NCBI GenBank assembly: GCA_965249965.1
Contig: OZ252262.1
Location: forward strand, 186,001 to 250,000
Origin: HXMU1420-13 sp965249965
GTDB lineage: Bacteria > Bacteroidota > Rhodothermia > Balneolales > Balneolaceae
Direction: 5' to 3'
DNA: 64,000 nt
Position numbers and translations under genes: made by a program. Position 1 is the first letter of the stretch. The number at the start of each line of letters is the position of its first letter. The notes beneath the pieces were generated by a model. The model was not told the DNA's origin, did not search any database, and saw nothing but the letters and a program-made list of their open reading frames with translations. Positions 8,800 to 18,495 of the stretch are shown here, piece by piece.

Positions 8800-11646
8800 T
8801 TGCAGCATCACATCATCGTTAAGGGAGCCCGCGAGCACAACCTTAAAAACTTTGATATTGACATTCCCCGCGACCAGCTTGTTGTTTTAACCGGTCTTTC
8901 TGGTTCAGGGAAATCATCCTTAGCTTTTGATACCATTTATGCAGAAGGCCAGCGAAGGTTTTTAGAATCTCTTTCTGCCTACGCCCGGCAATTTCTTGGA
9001 ATGATGGAACGCCCCGAAGTTGATTTCATCGACGGACTTTCACCCGTAATCTCCATCGACCAAAAAACCACCAATCGAAACCCTCGTTCTACCGTTGGCA
9101 CAGTAACGGAGATCTATGATTTTCTCAGACTTCTTTTTGCTCGAGTTGGCACGCCTTATTCGTACAAATCGGGTAATAAAATGGAGAAACAAACTGCAGA
9201 TCAGGTGGTGGCAGCAGTTATGGCAATGGATAAGGGGACAAAAGCCTATTGCCTGGCGCCGGTAGTTCGGGGAAGAAAAGGACATTATAGAGAGCTATTT
9301 GAGCAAACTATTAAGCAAGGGTTTGTGAGTGCTCGTATCGATGGAGAATTTACTGAGCTAACCGATGGCTTGATGGTCGATCGCTACAAAACCCATAACA
9401 TCGAGGTAGTTGTAGATCGATTTGTAATTAGCCCAAAAAGTGAAAAAAGAATTGCCGACAGTATCCGCCTTGCTCTGGAAATGGCAGATGGAAATGTAAT
9501 TCTGGCCGTACAAAACAGCGACGGGCAAACAACTGACAGGTTATTCTCTCAAAAATTATTCGATCTGGCGAGTGGACTTGCTTACGAAGATCCTGCACCA
9601 AATTTATTTTCTTTTAATTCTCCTTACGGCGCTTGTAAAACTTGTGATGGAATCGGCAGTACCTATGATGTAAGTTGGGATTTGCTCGTTCCTAATGAAT
9701 CTCAATCTATAGCTGATGGTGCCATTCGGTTTCTTGGATCACCCAGAGATGTATTTGCTTTCAAACAACTAAAAGCCGTTCTGGAAAGTTTTAAACAAGA
9801 TTTTGATACTCCTTTCAAAAAATTTTCTGATGAGCTTCGCCAGATATTAATGCAAGGAAGTGGTGATAAAAAATATGCTGTTAGCTACGATTTTAAAGAT
9901 AATTCTGTCACTTATCAGCATAAATACGAAGGGCTTCGTAAAACTATAATCGATCAATTCGAAAATAGTAAATCGCCCAAGCAGCGTGAGAAAGCAAAGG
10001 CATATATGAGCAAAGTTGCATGCCCAACTTGCGATGGTGGTCGTTTAAACAAAGAAGCTCTCTCCTATAAAATCGACACTTACAATATCCACGATTTAGT
10101 TCAGATGGATATCAGCGGGCTGCGAGATACTTTGTATTCCATCAAGTTAACAGAACGCCAGCAGCTAATTGGAAATCAGGTACTTAAGGAAATTCGGGAT
10201 CGATTGGATTTCTTGCTAAATGTTGGTTTGAATTATTTAAACCTGGATCGCGAAGCACAAACATTGTCGGGTGGAGAAGCCCAGCGAATTCGTCTGGCGA
10301 CCCAGATTGGAACCCAATTAGTGGGTGTGCTTTACATTTTGGATGAACCAAGTATTGGGTTGCATCAGCGCGACAATATTAAACTGATTAAATCGCTGGA
10401 AACATTAAGGGATTTAGGAAATTCCGTAATTGTGGTTGAGCATGATCGGGAAACTATTGAGCATGCCGATTTCGTAGTGGATTTAGGTCCGGGCGCAGGA
10501 GTTCATGGGGGTGAAATTGTGTCTGCCGGAAAGCCAGAAGAACTCACTCACGATTCCATGACGGCTCGTTTCCTGCGAGATGAGGAAACTATCCCCATCC
10601 CAAAATCTTATCGCAAGGGAAATAAAAAGCAAATTAAGATCAAAAATGCACGGGGCCACAATTTGCAAAATGTGGAATTGAAAGTTCCGCTCGGTAAGTT
10701 CATTTCAGTAACAGGAGTTAGTGGAAGCGGTAAAAGTTCGTTGATCAACCAAACGCTGGTTCCAATTTTATCCAATCACTTTTATAAATCGAAAAGTGTA
10801 CCACTTCCCTACGACTCAGTTGATGGCCTCGACAATGTAGATAAAATAATTTCCATCGATCAGAGCCCTATTGGGCGTACTCCACGTTCAAATCCAGGCA
10901 CCTACACAAAGGTTTTTGATCATATTCGTCGTCTTTTTGCCGAAATGCCGGAAGCCAAGATTCGTGGGTATGATCAGGGTCGGTTTTCGTTCAACGTTAA
11001 AGGCGGACGATGCGAAACGTGCCAGGGCGATGGAGTTCGAAAAATCGAAATGAATTTCCTGCCGGATGTATATGTGACCTGTGAAACCTGTAATGGCAAG
11101 CGTTACAATCGTGAAACTTTAGAAATCTACTATCGGGGTAAGAATATTTCTGAGGTATTGAACATGCCAATCAGCGATGCTGCTGAGTTCTTCGATGCCC
11201 AACCTGCTATTTCACGAATTCTTTCCACACTCACTTCAGTTGGGCTCGGGTATTTGACGCTTGGTCAATCAAGTACCACACTTTCCGGTGGAGAAGCGCA
11301 ACGAATAAAGCTTTCCCGAGAGCTATCAAAAATTGGCACTGGCGATACCTTATATGTGATGGATGAGCCCACAACCGGCCTGCACTTCCAGGATGTTAAA
11401 ATGCTGGTGGATGTAATTCAGCAGCTGGTGGACAAAGGAAATACCGTAATGGTGATTGAACACAATCTGGATTTGATCAAAGCAGCGGACTGGATTATTG
11501 ATTTGGGACCGGAAGGTGGAAAAGGTGGTGGACAAATCATTGCACAGGGCACACCCAAACAAGTGGCAAAAAAAGAAGATTCCTATACCGGAATATTCTT
11601 AAAACAAGAATTTAAGCGATTAAAAACCAGTTCGGCTAACGTCTAG
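8800..11646 (+). CDS. uvrA: excinuclease ABC subunit UvrA
   Basis: DNA damage recognition ATPase of nucleotide excision repair. The 948 residues and full domain set are normal. They comprise Walker A GLSGSGKSS (32-40), first zinc module CKTC (about 279) to CPTC (about 408), ABC signature LSGGEAQRIRLA (about 490), second Walker A GVSGSGKSS (about 638), second zinc module CETC (about 738) to CETC (about 761), and signature LSGGEAQRIKLS (about 828). The start must be TTG at 8800: an in-frame TGA lies at 8776 and no ATG or GTG intervenes before the conserved IIVKGAREHNLK. No clear Shine-Dalgarno precedes it. Confidence 0.98.
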   Translation: MQHHIIVKGAREHNLKNFDIDIPRDQLVVLTGLSGSGKSSLAFDTIYAEGQRRFLESLSAYARQFLGMMERPEVDFIDGLSPVISIDQKTTNRNPRSTVGTVTEIYDFLRLLFARVGTPYSYKSGNKMEKQTADQVVAAVMAMDKGTKAYCLAPVVRGRKGHYRELFEQTIKQGFVSARIDGEFTELTDGLMVDRYKTHNIEVVVDRFVISPKSEKRIADSIRLALEMADGNVILAVQNSDGQTTDRLFSQKLFDLASGLAYEDPAPNLFSFNSPYGACKTCDGIGSTYDVSWDLLVPNESQSIADGAIRFLGSPRDVFAFKQLKAVLESFKQDFDTPFKKFSDELRQILMQGSGDKKYAVSYDFKDNSVTYQHKYEGLRKTIIDQFENSKSPKQREKAKAYMSKVACPTCDGGRLNKEALSYKIDTYNIHDLVQMDISGLRDTLYSIKLTERQQLIGNQVLKEIRDRLDFLLNVGLNYLNLDREAQTLSGGEAQRIRLATQIGTQLVGVLYILDEPSIGLHQRDNIKLIKSLETLRDLGNSVIVVEHDRETIEHADFVVDLGPGAGVHGGEIVSAGKPEELTHDSMTARFLRDEETIPIPKSYRKGNKKQIKIKNARGHNLQNVELKVPLGKFISVTGVSGSGKSSLINQTLVPILSNHFYKSKSVPLPYDSVDGLDNVDKIISIDQSPIGRTPRSNPGTYTKVFDHIRRLFAEMPEAKIRGYDQGRFSFNVKGGRCETCQGDGVRKIEMNFLPDVYVTCETCNGKRYNRETLEIYYRGKNISEVLNMPISDAAEFFDAQPAISRILSTLTSVGLGYLTLGQSSTTLSGGEAQRIKLSRELSKIGTGDTLYVMDEPTTGLHFQDVKMLVDVIQQLVDKGNTVMVIEHNLDLIKAADWIIDLGPEGGKGGGQIIAQGTPKQVAKKEDSYTGIFLKQEFKRLKTSSANV

Positions 11647-11710
11647 TTTATTTTTTATTTCGTTTCCCTCTTTACTATTATTAGCGCCAAGTTTTAGGTA
11701 GTAAAGGGGA

Positions 11711-14695
11711 ATGATACAGAAAGCGATAATTTCTATTTTTTTGGGATTGATATGTCTGCCTGTTTTTGGGCAGTCTATAGTAAATTATGAATCCTATTTC
11801 GATAATTATTTAGTACGAACTCTTGATACTGAAGATGGAATGCCGGGGCAATCTGTCTTTTACACGTTCGAAGATTCAGATGGCTTTATCTGGATTGCTA
11901 ACATTGACGGTTTAGTGAGATATGACGGCTTAAATTTGCGGAACTTTAGAACCGGCTATCTTGGGGGAACTTTATATGAAATCTTTGAAGATAAAAATGG
12001 TGATTTCTACATCCCATCTATTGGTCAGGGCATATATAGGTTTAATGGGGACTCTCTTATTCAATACAAAGATGAATTACCTACTGATAATGGATTTGTA
12101 AAATCATTAAGTCTTACTAAATCAGGATTAGTATATCTGGGATTATATGGAGTTGGAATGTCTGTGTTTGATGGTGAAAAAGTTGTTCAAACATATACAA
12201 CTGAAGATGGACTTATCAGCTCGGAAATCTGGAGAATTATTGAAGATTCTAAAGGCAGGCTTTGGATAGGTACGAACGACGGGCTTAGTGTTTTTGAAAA
12301 CGGTGTCTTCACTAATTTCACTACCGAAAATGGATTGCCTTACAACACCATTCGTGGACTTACAGAAATGAGTAATGGGGATATCTGGATCGGTACTGAT
12401 AAAGAAGGCATAGTAATTTTCAGAGATTTAGAACCTGTTAAATACATTCATTTAGAAGATGGTTTGAGTGGGCCTTTCCCTCAGTTTTTTGCAGAACACC
12501 CAACCGATGGCTCTATTTGGATCGCTCACCATGGCAGCGGTCTCGACCGATATTATAACGGTACCATTGAAACTATGACGAAAGAGGATGGGCTACTATC
12601 AAATTATCTTACTTACGTTGGGTTTTCAAAAGATGGAACGGTTTATACCGGCCATGAAACGGGAATGTCGGTGCTAACTAAAAAAAGAGTACGCGTAATT
12701 GATGACACAACCCCCGGCATCGACCAACCTGCAATAACCACAGTTATTGAAGACGGCAACAAAACAATATGGCTAGGTTCTGATGGCAACGGATTCTACT
12801 ACAATAATAGCAACGGATGGGGTGTATTAGAATATCCAACAGAATATACGAATGGGTATGCTTCGGCCGCTACCATCGACAATAACGGTAATGTTTGGAT
12901 GACCACCCAGGGAACGGGTGTAGTAAAAATTGTAGGTAACGAAGTAGCACTCCATTTAGACTCGGAAAATGAAATACTAGACGATTTTGCCCGAGGTATT
13001 GTTGCTGACGATCAGAATAACATTTGGATTGGTACAAATCTTGGAATTAGCGTAGTAAATCAACAAGGTGAAATAATTGCGCAATACACTACAGAAAATG
13101 GCTTAGCTAATAATTTTACCATAACTATGATGAAAGATTCGAAAGGAAGAATCTGGCATGGTTCTTTTGGTGGCGGTGTAACTGTTATTGATGGAGACCA
13201 AATCACCATCTATAATACTTCAAATGGGATTAATGATGATCAGGTCTTTAGTCTGTTTGAATATTCCAACGGCGACATTTTTATAGGTACAATTGGGTCG
13301 GGATTCTCATACTTCGACGGAGATCAATTACATTATTTTGGGCCGGAACACGGATTACCATTTGGAACTGTTTCTGGCATGGAAGAAGATCAGAATGGAT
13401 ATATCTGGTGCGCAACCGGGAATGGGATTTATCGCTTTCACCCAACCCAATTACTAGAAATTATTGACGGATCGAGGGAGACTATTGATTTCACATTATT
13501 AACTCAGGAAGATGGATTACCAACTAATGAAATGGAGCCTGCAGCAGGCCAAACAGTTGAAAAACTATCAAATGGTGAAATTATTTTTGCCTCTCTAAAG
13601 GGAGTCACGGTAATTAACCCAACTGAATCAACAATAGATACCGATAATTTCTTTCCATATATCGACGATTTTACCGTTGATGAAGTGGCTCTGGATAAAT
13701 CTAATCTTCGCGACCTTACTCCTGAAGATTCGAAAATAGAGATTTCATATTCAGCACTTAATATCCAATCCCCAAAAAAAACGAAGTTCCGAATTCAACT
13801 AGAAGGTATAGATGAAGATTGGGTATACGTTGAAAATAGAACAACTGCCTTCTACGATTACCTCCCCGATGGAGAGTATGTTTTTCATGTTTCAGCGATA
13901 GGGCCCGACGGACAATGGAATGAGAACACGGCATCATTGAGCTTTACCGTACTTCCGCCCTTTTATAAAACCTGGTGGTTTATCTCACTTTGTTTGATAG
14001 GTTTTGGTGGCATAATTGCTGGTGGATTTAGAGTGTACTACCGTGCAAAAGTTGCTGCAATAAATCGGGAACTTGAGACCCAGCAAAAGATCAATTCAGA
14101 AAGAGAACGTATTTCCAGAGATTTACACGACAATGTGGGTTCTCAAATCACCAATTTGATTACCGGTCTGGAAATTAGTCAGCTTCATGTACAAAATGAT
14201 GAGTCAGACAAAGCGATGGGATTATTGGCCGACCTGGATGCTGATGCCCGAGGTGCGATGACCGAGCTTCGGGAAACCATCTGGTTAATGGACAAAGATG
14301 AAATTCCAGCCAATGTTTTCTTTGACCATTTAAAAGGATATGTCCGTAGACAATCCCGATATCTGCCAAATACGAAAACTTCTGTGATTGCAGATTCTGA
14401 GTGTAATAAAATCCTAAAACCAGCAGAATCCCTTAATTTGATGCGAATCATTCAGGAAGCATTAAACAATACGAAGAAATACGCTGAAGCGACTTCTTTT
14501 ACTGTTGCTTGTACTCAAAAAGGGAAACAAATGGAATTAACTATTACGGACGACGGCAAAGGAATGAATCTTCAAGAGTCGTCAAATTTGGGCAATGGGT
14601 TTAAAAATATGAAGCATCGAGCGAGTGAAATTGGTGCAACATACGCGCTAGAAAGTACTCCAGGGAAGGGCACCACCATTTCACTGATACTTTAA
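11711..14695 (+). CDS. periplasmic beta-propeller sensor histidine kinase (NarL-partner type)
   Basis: The protein has 994 residues. A signal peptide (1-20, ending in VFGQS) is followed by many two-component-regulator propeller repeats of the W-I-G-T-x-x-G-[LIV] type (about 40-610). Next come a Y_Y_Y domain (about 660-745, YLPDGEYVFHV), one membrane segment (about 755-778), a HisKA_3 dimerisation domain with phospho-acceptor His806 in RDLHDNVGSQ, and a HATPase domain (LMRIIQEALNNTKKYA; DDGKGMN; NGFKNMKHRA). It senses an unknown extracytoplasmic ligand and should phosphorylate the response regulator encoded 53 bases downstream. Such kinases in Bacteroidota often govern polysaccharide use, but no such locus is adjacent. 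Confidence 0.95.
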   Translation: MIQKAIISIFLGLICLPVFGQSIVNYESYFDNYLVRTLDTEDGMPGQSVFYTFEDSDGFIWIANIDGLVRYDGLNLRNFRTGYLGGTLYEIFEDKNGDFYIPSIGQGIYRFNGDSLIQYKDELPTDNGFVKSLSLTKSGLVYLGLYGVGMSVFDGEKVVQTYTTEDGLISSEIWRIIEDSKGRLWIGTNDGLSVFENGVFTNFTTENGLPYNTIRGLTEMSNGDIWIGTDKEGIVIFRDLEPVKYIHLEDGLSGPFPQFFAEHPTDGSIWIAHHGSGLDRYYNGTIETMTKEDGLLSNYLTYVGFSKDGTVYTGHETGMSVLTKKRVRVIDDTTPGIDQPAITTVIEDGNKTIWLGSDGNGFYYNNSNGWGVLEYPTEYTNGYASAATIDNNGNVWMTTQGTGVVKIVGNEVALHLDSENEILDDFARGIVADDQNNIWIGTNLGISVVNQQGEIIAQYTTENGLANNFTITMMKDSKGRIWHGSFGGGVTVIDGDQITIYNTSNGINDDQVFSLFEYSNGDIFIGTIGSGFSYFDGDQLHYFGPEHGLPFGTVSGMEEDQNGYIWCATGNGIYRFHPTQLLEIIDGSRETIDFTLLTQEDGLPTNEMEPAAGQTVEKLSNGEIIFASLKGVTVINPTESTIDTDNFFPYIDDFTVDEVALDKSNLRDLTPEDSKIEISYSALNIQSPKKTKFRIQLEGIDEDWVYVENRTTAFYDYLPDGEYVFHVSAIGPDGQWNENTASLSFTVLPPFYKTWWFISLCLIGFGGIIAGGFRVYYRAKVAAINRELETQQKINSERERISRDLHDNVGSQITNLITGLEISQLHVQNDESDKAMGLLADLDADARGAMTELRETIWLMDKDEIPANVFFDHLKGYVRRQSRYLPNTKTSVIADSECNKILKPAESLNLMRIIQEALNNTKKYAEATSFTVACTQKGKQMELTITDDGKGMNLQESSNLGNGFKNMKHRASEIGATYALESTPGKGTTISLIL

Positions 14696-14698
14696 ATC

Positions 14699-14714
14699 TA
14701 CCCTCATTTGGGTA
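14699..14714. promoter_or_regulatory. NarL-type 7-2-7 operator-like palindrome before the regulator gene
   Basis: TACCCTCATTTGGGTA is a dyad (TACCC-N6-GGGTA) of 16 bp, i.e. two heptamers separated by 2 bp, the architecture bound by NarL/FixJ-family dimers. It lies 34 bases before the response-regulator ATG. A second copy at 15439-15454 precedes the next gene. Confidence 0.5.
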
Positions 14715-14748
14715 TGTATTTGATAATTAAATTCCTTTTCATTTAGAT

Positions 14749-15423
14749 ATGAATGTCGCCATAGCAATTTTTGAAGATCAGGAAAGAGTACGCGAAAACC
14801 TTAGAAAACGAATTGGTTTCTATGAAGATGTGAGCATCGTTTTCGAAGCTCCAAACGCCGAAGCCGGGTTAAATAAACTTCGCAGTTTATCTACATCGGA
14901 ATTGCCGAATGTAATTCTTATGGATATTGAGATGCCGGGAATGACAGGAATTGAAGCTACTGCTTTGGTAAAATCAGAGTTTCCGGATATAGATGTACTC
15001 ATTCAAACCGTTTTTGAAGATGATGAACGAATTTTTCAATCTATTCAAGCAGGTGCATCCGGATATCTTTTAAAAGATGACCCAATTCAAAAATATGTTG
15101 AATCGATTTATGAATTAGTGAATGGTGGTGCTGCACTATCATCCATAATTGCTGCAAAAGTGATGCACTATGTGCAAGAATCAAAAGCCACCAAGCTTAA
15201 AAAAGCGGAACAGACTAAAGATGCATTCGCACTTACGTCCAGAGAATTGGATATCCTTCATGCGATTGTTGATGATTTAACCGATGATCAAATTGGCGAA
15301 AAACTATTTATCAGTCCCCATACTGTTCGAACCCACATCAAAAACATGTACAAAAAAATTCATGTTCACTCACGCGCATCTGCAGTAAAATTTGCGCTTA
15401 CCAAAGGTTTGATTCATCCCTGA
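14749..15423 (+). CDS. LuxR/NarL-family response regulator
   Basis: The protein has 224 residues. The receiver domain (1-125) has acidic residues Glu9/Asp10, phospho-acceptor Asp59 (VILMDIEMPG) and Lys in LLKDDP. The LuxR-type helix-turn-helix (about 157-220) has the typical LTSRELDIL start and the recognition segment SPHTVRTHIKNMYKKI. It is the cognate partner of the upstream HisKA_3 kinase by position and family. The protein should bind inverted heptamers; matching palindromes lie immediately upstream of this gene and of the downstream secreted-protein gene, suggesting autoregulation and control of that cargo. Confidence 0.95.
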   Translation: MNVAIAIFEDQERVRENLRKRIGFYEDVSIVFEAPNAEAGLNKLRSLSTSELPNVILMDIEMPGMTGIEATALVKSEFPDIDVLIQTVFEDDERIFQSIQAGASGYLLKDDPIQKYVESIYELVNGGAALSSIIAAKVMHYVQESKATKLKKAEQTKDAFALTSRELDILHAIVDDLTDDQIGEKLFISPHTVRTHIKNMYKKIHVHSRASAVKFALTKGLIHP

Positions 15424-15438
15424 AAGCCTCACTTGATT

Positions 15439-15454
15439 TACCCTCAATCGGGTA
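15439..15454. promoter_or_regulatory. second 7-2-7 operator-like palindrome, before the T9SS cargo gene
   Basis: TACCCTCAATCGGGTA shares TACCCTC and GGGTA with the site at 14699-14714, with the same 16-bp span and differences only inside the spacer side. It starts 16 bases after the regulator stop codon and 75 bases before the ATG at 15514 of the secreted protein. Confidence 0.5.
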
Positions 15455-15513
15455 TTCTTTCAGCTAAACAGTTTTCTTTTTTTGCAGTATCAAAAAACCA
15501 CATAGCCAGAATA

Positions 15514-18426
15514 ATGAAACACCGTTACATTTTCTCTTCAAGCACCCTGCTTGCTTTATTTATCTTCATCTTATTATCAGTTTATTCGAGTAGCGCAAAA
15601 GCGCAACTAGTTACAGGAATAGACACCTTGCAGAAAGTATCCGGGCAATGGGAATACTACGATTTCACCGCTTCTACTGCTTTTACAATCGCCGATACAG
15701 CAACATTTACGGCCGATATTTGGGGAAGCTCGAACGAAGGCGTGAATTTCGGTAAAGAATTTTCTGCTTTAATACCACCTCGGAGAATTTTATTACTTGG
15801 TACGGGCGATATCGACACAGTTACAACTGTACCAACCTGGACAGACGCCGCACCTTGGGTGGATACAAGCTGGGATTTTACGCACGGAACTCAGGGTCAG
15901 CCAATTACACCTGGTCAACTATGGGTGGTTTACACCAGCGAAGGATTATACGTTGTAATGCAGATTGATGAATTACCAAATGGTAATTTTGGTGATATTT
16001 TCACCTTCAAGTTCAAATACATGAGCGAAGGAGGAACCACATTAGAACAAAGCAATTTAAATGATGATGAATCCCAGCTTGCAGGTAGTGCAACAATCAA
16101 TTTTGGCGAAGGATTTGATTTTTCTCGGGAAGAAATTGGTGATAATAATGATGCAGGAGATTATCAGCTTGATTTTGCATTCGTTTCGAATGAAGGAGTG
16201 AATTTCGGAAACGAAAGCAGCACTTCATTAGCTGGTACTGGTCGTAGATTTTTATTACTTGGCGAGGGAACATTAGACACTTTAACTATTGTGCCGGAAC
16301 GTGCTGATGCGGCTCCTTGGGTCACAGTTTCTTACGATTTCGCAGACGGCACCGGTGGGTTACCCATCTCAGTTGGCCAACTTTGGGCCGTTTACACACG
16401 CGAGGGAAATTATGCAGCTTTGGAAATTACGGGCTTGCCGGATGGAGGATTCGGTAACACCTTTACCTTCGACTATAAATATCAACCCAACGGTAGCCGT
16501 GGATTTGACGGTGACACATCTATAGTAGTAGATCCAGATCCAATATATTCAATTGCAATTGCCGATGGTGATAGCCAGACCGTAGCACCAACCGAATTTG
16601 GATCACAGACTTTACAAGTAAGAGTAACGGATGAAAATGATTCGACCATAAGTGGTGAGAATGTAGCTTTTGCATTTACACTCCAACCAGAAAATACCAC
16701 TGTTGACGGTATAGTATCCCAACTTGCGGCAACTGATGCACAAGGAATAGCACAAGCTCAGGTAAGTGGTGGTGATGCGGCTGGTTTGTACAACATTCAG
16801 GCTACCTTACAATCCGACTCTACAAAATTTGTGACCTTTACTTTATTTGTTGAAGCACCTGATACCTCCACTGGAGATATCATATCAGGTTCTTCGTCTG
16901 GTGTGAATGGTCGTGGTTTTGATTTTTCTCGAGAAGAAATTGGTGGAAAGGAAGATTCGGGTGATTATCAACTCGATTTCGATTTCGTAGCTAACGAAGG
17001 CGTGAATTTCGGAAACGAAGGCAGTTCTTCTTTAACAAACACGGGTCGCAGATTCTTACTTCTTGGAGAAGGTTTATTAGACACATTAAGCACAGTGCCA
17101 GAACGAATGGATTCAGCACCATGGGTTTCTGTTTCCTACGATTTTGTTGACGGGACCGGAGGTCTGCCAATATCTGAAGGACAGCTATGGGCCGTTTATA
17201 CACGCGAAGGTAATTACGCGGCCATGGAAATTACAGGTTTACCTGAAGGTGATTTCGGTAATACGTTCACATTTGATTATAAATACCAGCCAAACGGTTC
17301 TCGATTCTTTGATGGAGATACAAGCATAGTCGTTGAACCTGATCCGATTTTATCAATGACGATTTTTAGCGGAGATAGCCAAACTGTAGCGCCATTAGCA
17401 TCACCGGATCACTTGTTAGAGGTTTTGGTTGTTAATGAGAATGATGAAACTGTTTCCGGAGAAGAAGTGCATTTTAAGATAACTCAACAACCATCAAATG
17501 TTTCAATTGATGCTCAGGTAACTGCTCAAACTACCACTGATTCTGTTGGCGTAGCATGGGCGCTTGCAACTGCAGGTAACGCTCCAGGATTATATAGCAT
17601 ACAGGCATCACTAAAATCTGACTCTTCTAAGTTTGTCACTTTCTCTTTATTTGTTGAAGAAGTAGACACGTCAGGAAGTGGCACTATTTCTGGATCTATA
17701 ACTAGTACGCTTGGTACCGGGTTTGATTTCTCACTAAATGAAGTTAGTGATAACGAGGATTTCGGTAATTATGCACTGGATTTTGCATTTGTAGCAAACG
17801 AAGGAGTTAATTTCGGAAATGAAGGTAGTACTTCGCTTACAAACACAGGCCGCCGATTCTTACTACTTGGCGAAGGTTCAATAGACACTCTTCGCAGTGT
17901 ACCAATTCGAGTGGATGCCGCCCCTTGGGTAACTGTATCGTATGATTTTTCTGATGGTACTGGCGGGCTTCCAATTTCAGTAGGCCAACTATGGGCTGTT
18001 TATACGCGCGAAGGACATTATGCAGCTATGGAAATTACTGCTCTGCCTGATGGTGATTTCGGGAATTCGTTTGATTTCAAGTATAAGTATCAACCGAATG
18101 GAAATAGATTTTTCGAAAGTGATTCAACCATGGTGTCAAACGAGGACTTTGAAAACATGCCACAGTCCATCGAATTATCGCAGAATTACCCTAACCCGTT
18201 TAATCCTGCAACACAGATTGAATACAATCTTAATTCCGATACTCAGGTATTGCTCGAAGTATTTGATATTCAAGGAAGATTAGTTCGAACGTTGGTAAAT
18301 CAGAAACAAACCATTGGCACTCATTCCGTCACTTTTGATGCTCAAAATTTATCAACCGGTGTGTATATTTATCGGCTCAAAGTTGGGGCCACTTACTTCA
18401 CAAAGAAGATGTTGTTGATAAAATAA
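15514..18426 (+). CDS. secreted repetitive protein with T9SS type A sorting domain
   Basis: The ATG at 15514 (970 residues) is chosen over an upstream in-frame TTG at 15433 because it begins a clean signal peptide (MKHRYIFSSSTLLALF, cleaved near AKAQ). Four copies of a roughly 130-residue module follow, each with EGVNFG, RRFLLLGEG, DAAPWV..YDF, GQLWAVYTREG and a YQPNG ending. Copy 1 is divergent. Copies 2, 3 and 4 are separated by two Ig-like (Big_1-type) linkers with SIADGDSQTVAP-like starts. The C-terminus (YPNPFNPATQIEYNL to TKKMLLIK) is a T9SS tail, so the protein is secreted or cell-surface attached. I do not recognise the module. An operator-like site upstream links it to the adjacent two-component system. 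Confidence 0.9.
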   Translation: MKHRYIFSSSTLLALFIFILLSVYSSSAKAQLVTGIDTLQKVSGQWEYYDFTASTAFTIADTATFTADIWGSSNEGVNFGKEFSALIPPRRILLLGTGDIDTVTTVPTWTDAAPWVDTSWDFTHGTQGQPITPGQLWVVYTSEGLYVVMQIDELPNGNFGDIFTFKFKYMSEGGTTLEQSNLNDDESQLAGSATINFGEGFDFSREEIGDNNDAGDYQLDFAFVSNEGVNFGNESSTSLAGTGRRFLLLGEGTLDTLTIVPERADAAPWVTVSYDFADGTGGLPISVGQLWAVYTREGNYAALEITGLPDGGFGNTFTFDYKYQPNGSRGFDGDTSIVVDPDPIYSIAIADGDSQTVAPTEFGSQTLQVRVTDENDSTISGENVAFAFTLQPENTTVDGIVSQLAATDAQGIAQAQVSGGDAAGLYNIQATLQSDSTKFVTFTLFVEAPDTSTGDIISGSSSGVNGRGFDFSREEIGGKEDSGDYQLDFDFVANEGVNFGNEGSSSLTNTGRRFLLLGEGLLDTLSTVPERMDSAPWVSVSYDFVDGTGGLPISEGQLWAVYTREGNYAAMEITGLPEGDFGNTFTFDYKYQPNGSRFFDGDTSIVVEPDPILSMTIFSGDSQTVAPLASPDHLLEVLVVNENDETVSGEEVHFKITQQPSNVSIDAQVTAQTTTDSVGVAWALATAGNAPGLYSIQASLKSDSSKFVTFSLFVEEVDTSGSGTISGSITSTLGTGFDFSLNEVSDNEDFGNYALDFAFVANEGVNFGNEGSTSLTNTGRRFLLLGEGSIDTLRSVPIRVDAAPWVTVSYDFSDGTGGLPISVGQLWAVYTREGHYAAMEITALPDGDFGNSFDFKYKYQPNGNRFFESDSTMVSNEDFENMPQSIELSQNYPNPFNPATQIEYNLNSDTQVLLEVFDIQGRLVRTLVNQKQTIGTHSVTFDAQNLSTGVYIYRLKVGATYFTKKMLLIK

Positions 18427-18434
18427 GCCTTTCT

Positions 18435-18463
18435 AAAACCTGCAGTAACCTACTGCAGGTTTT
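18435..18463 (+). terminator. intrinsic terminator of the T9SS cargo gene
   Basis: AAAACCTGCAGTA (18435-18447) and TACTGCAGGTTTT (18451-18463) form a perfect 13-bp stem with an ACC loop, nine bases after the stop codon, followed by a T-rich stretch. Confidence 0.9.
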
Positions 18464-18495
18464 ATTTAAAATTATTTAAGGATCCAACGTTGATA

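Noticed and set aside
15433..15513. Upstream TTG start for the T9SS cargo protein
   Set aside because: The 27-residue extension would bury the signal peptide and includes the operator-like palindrome. ATG 15514 gives a clean signal sequence.
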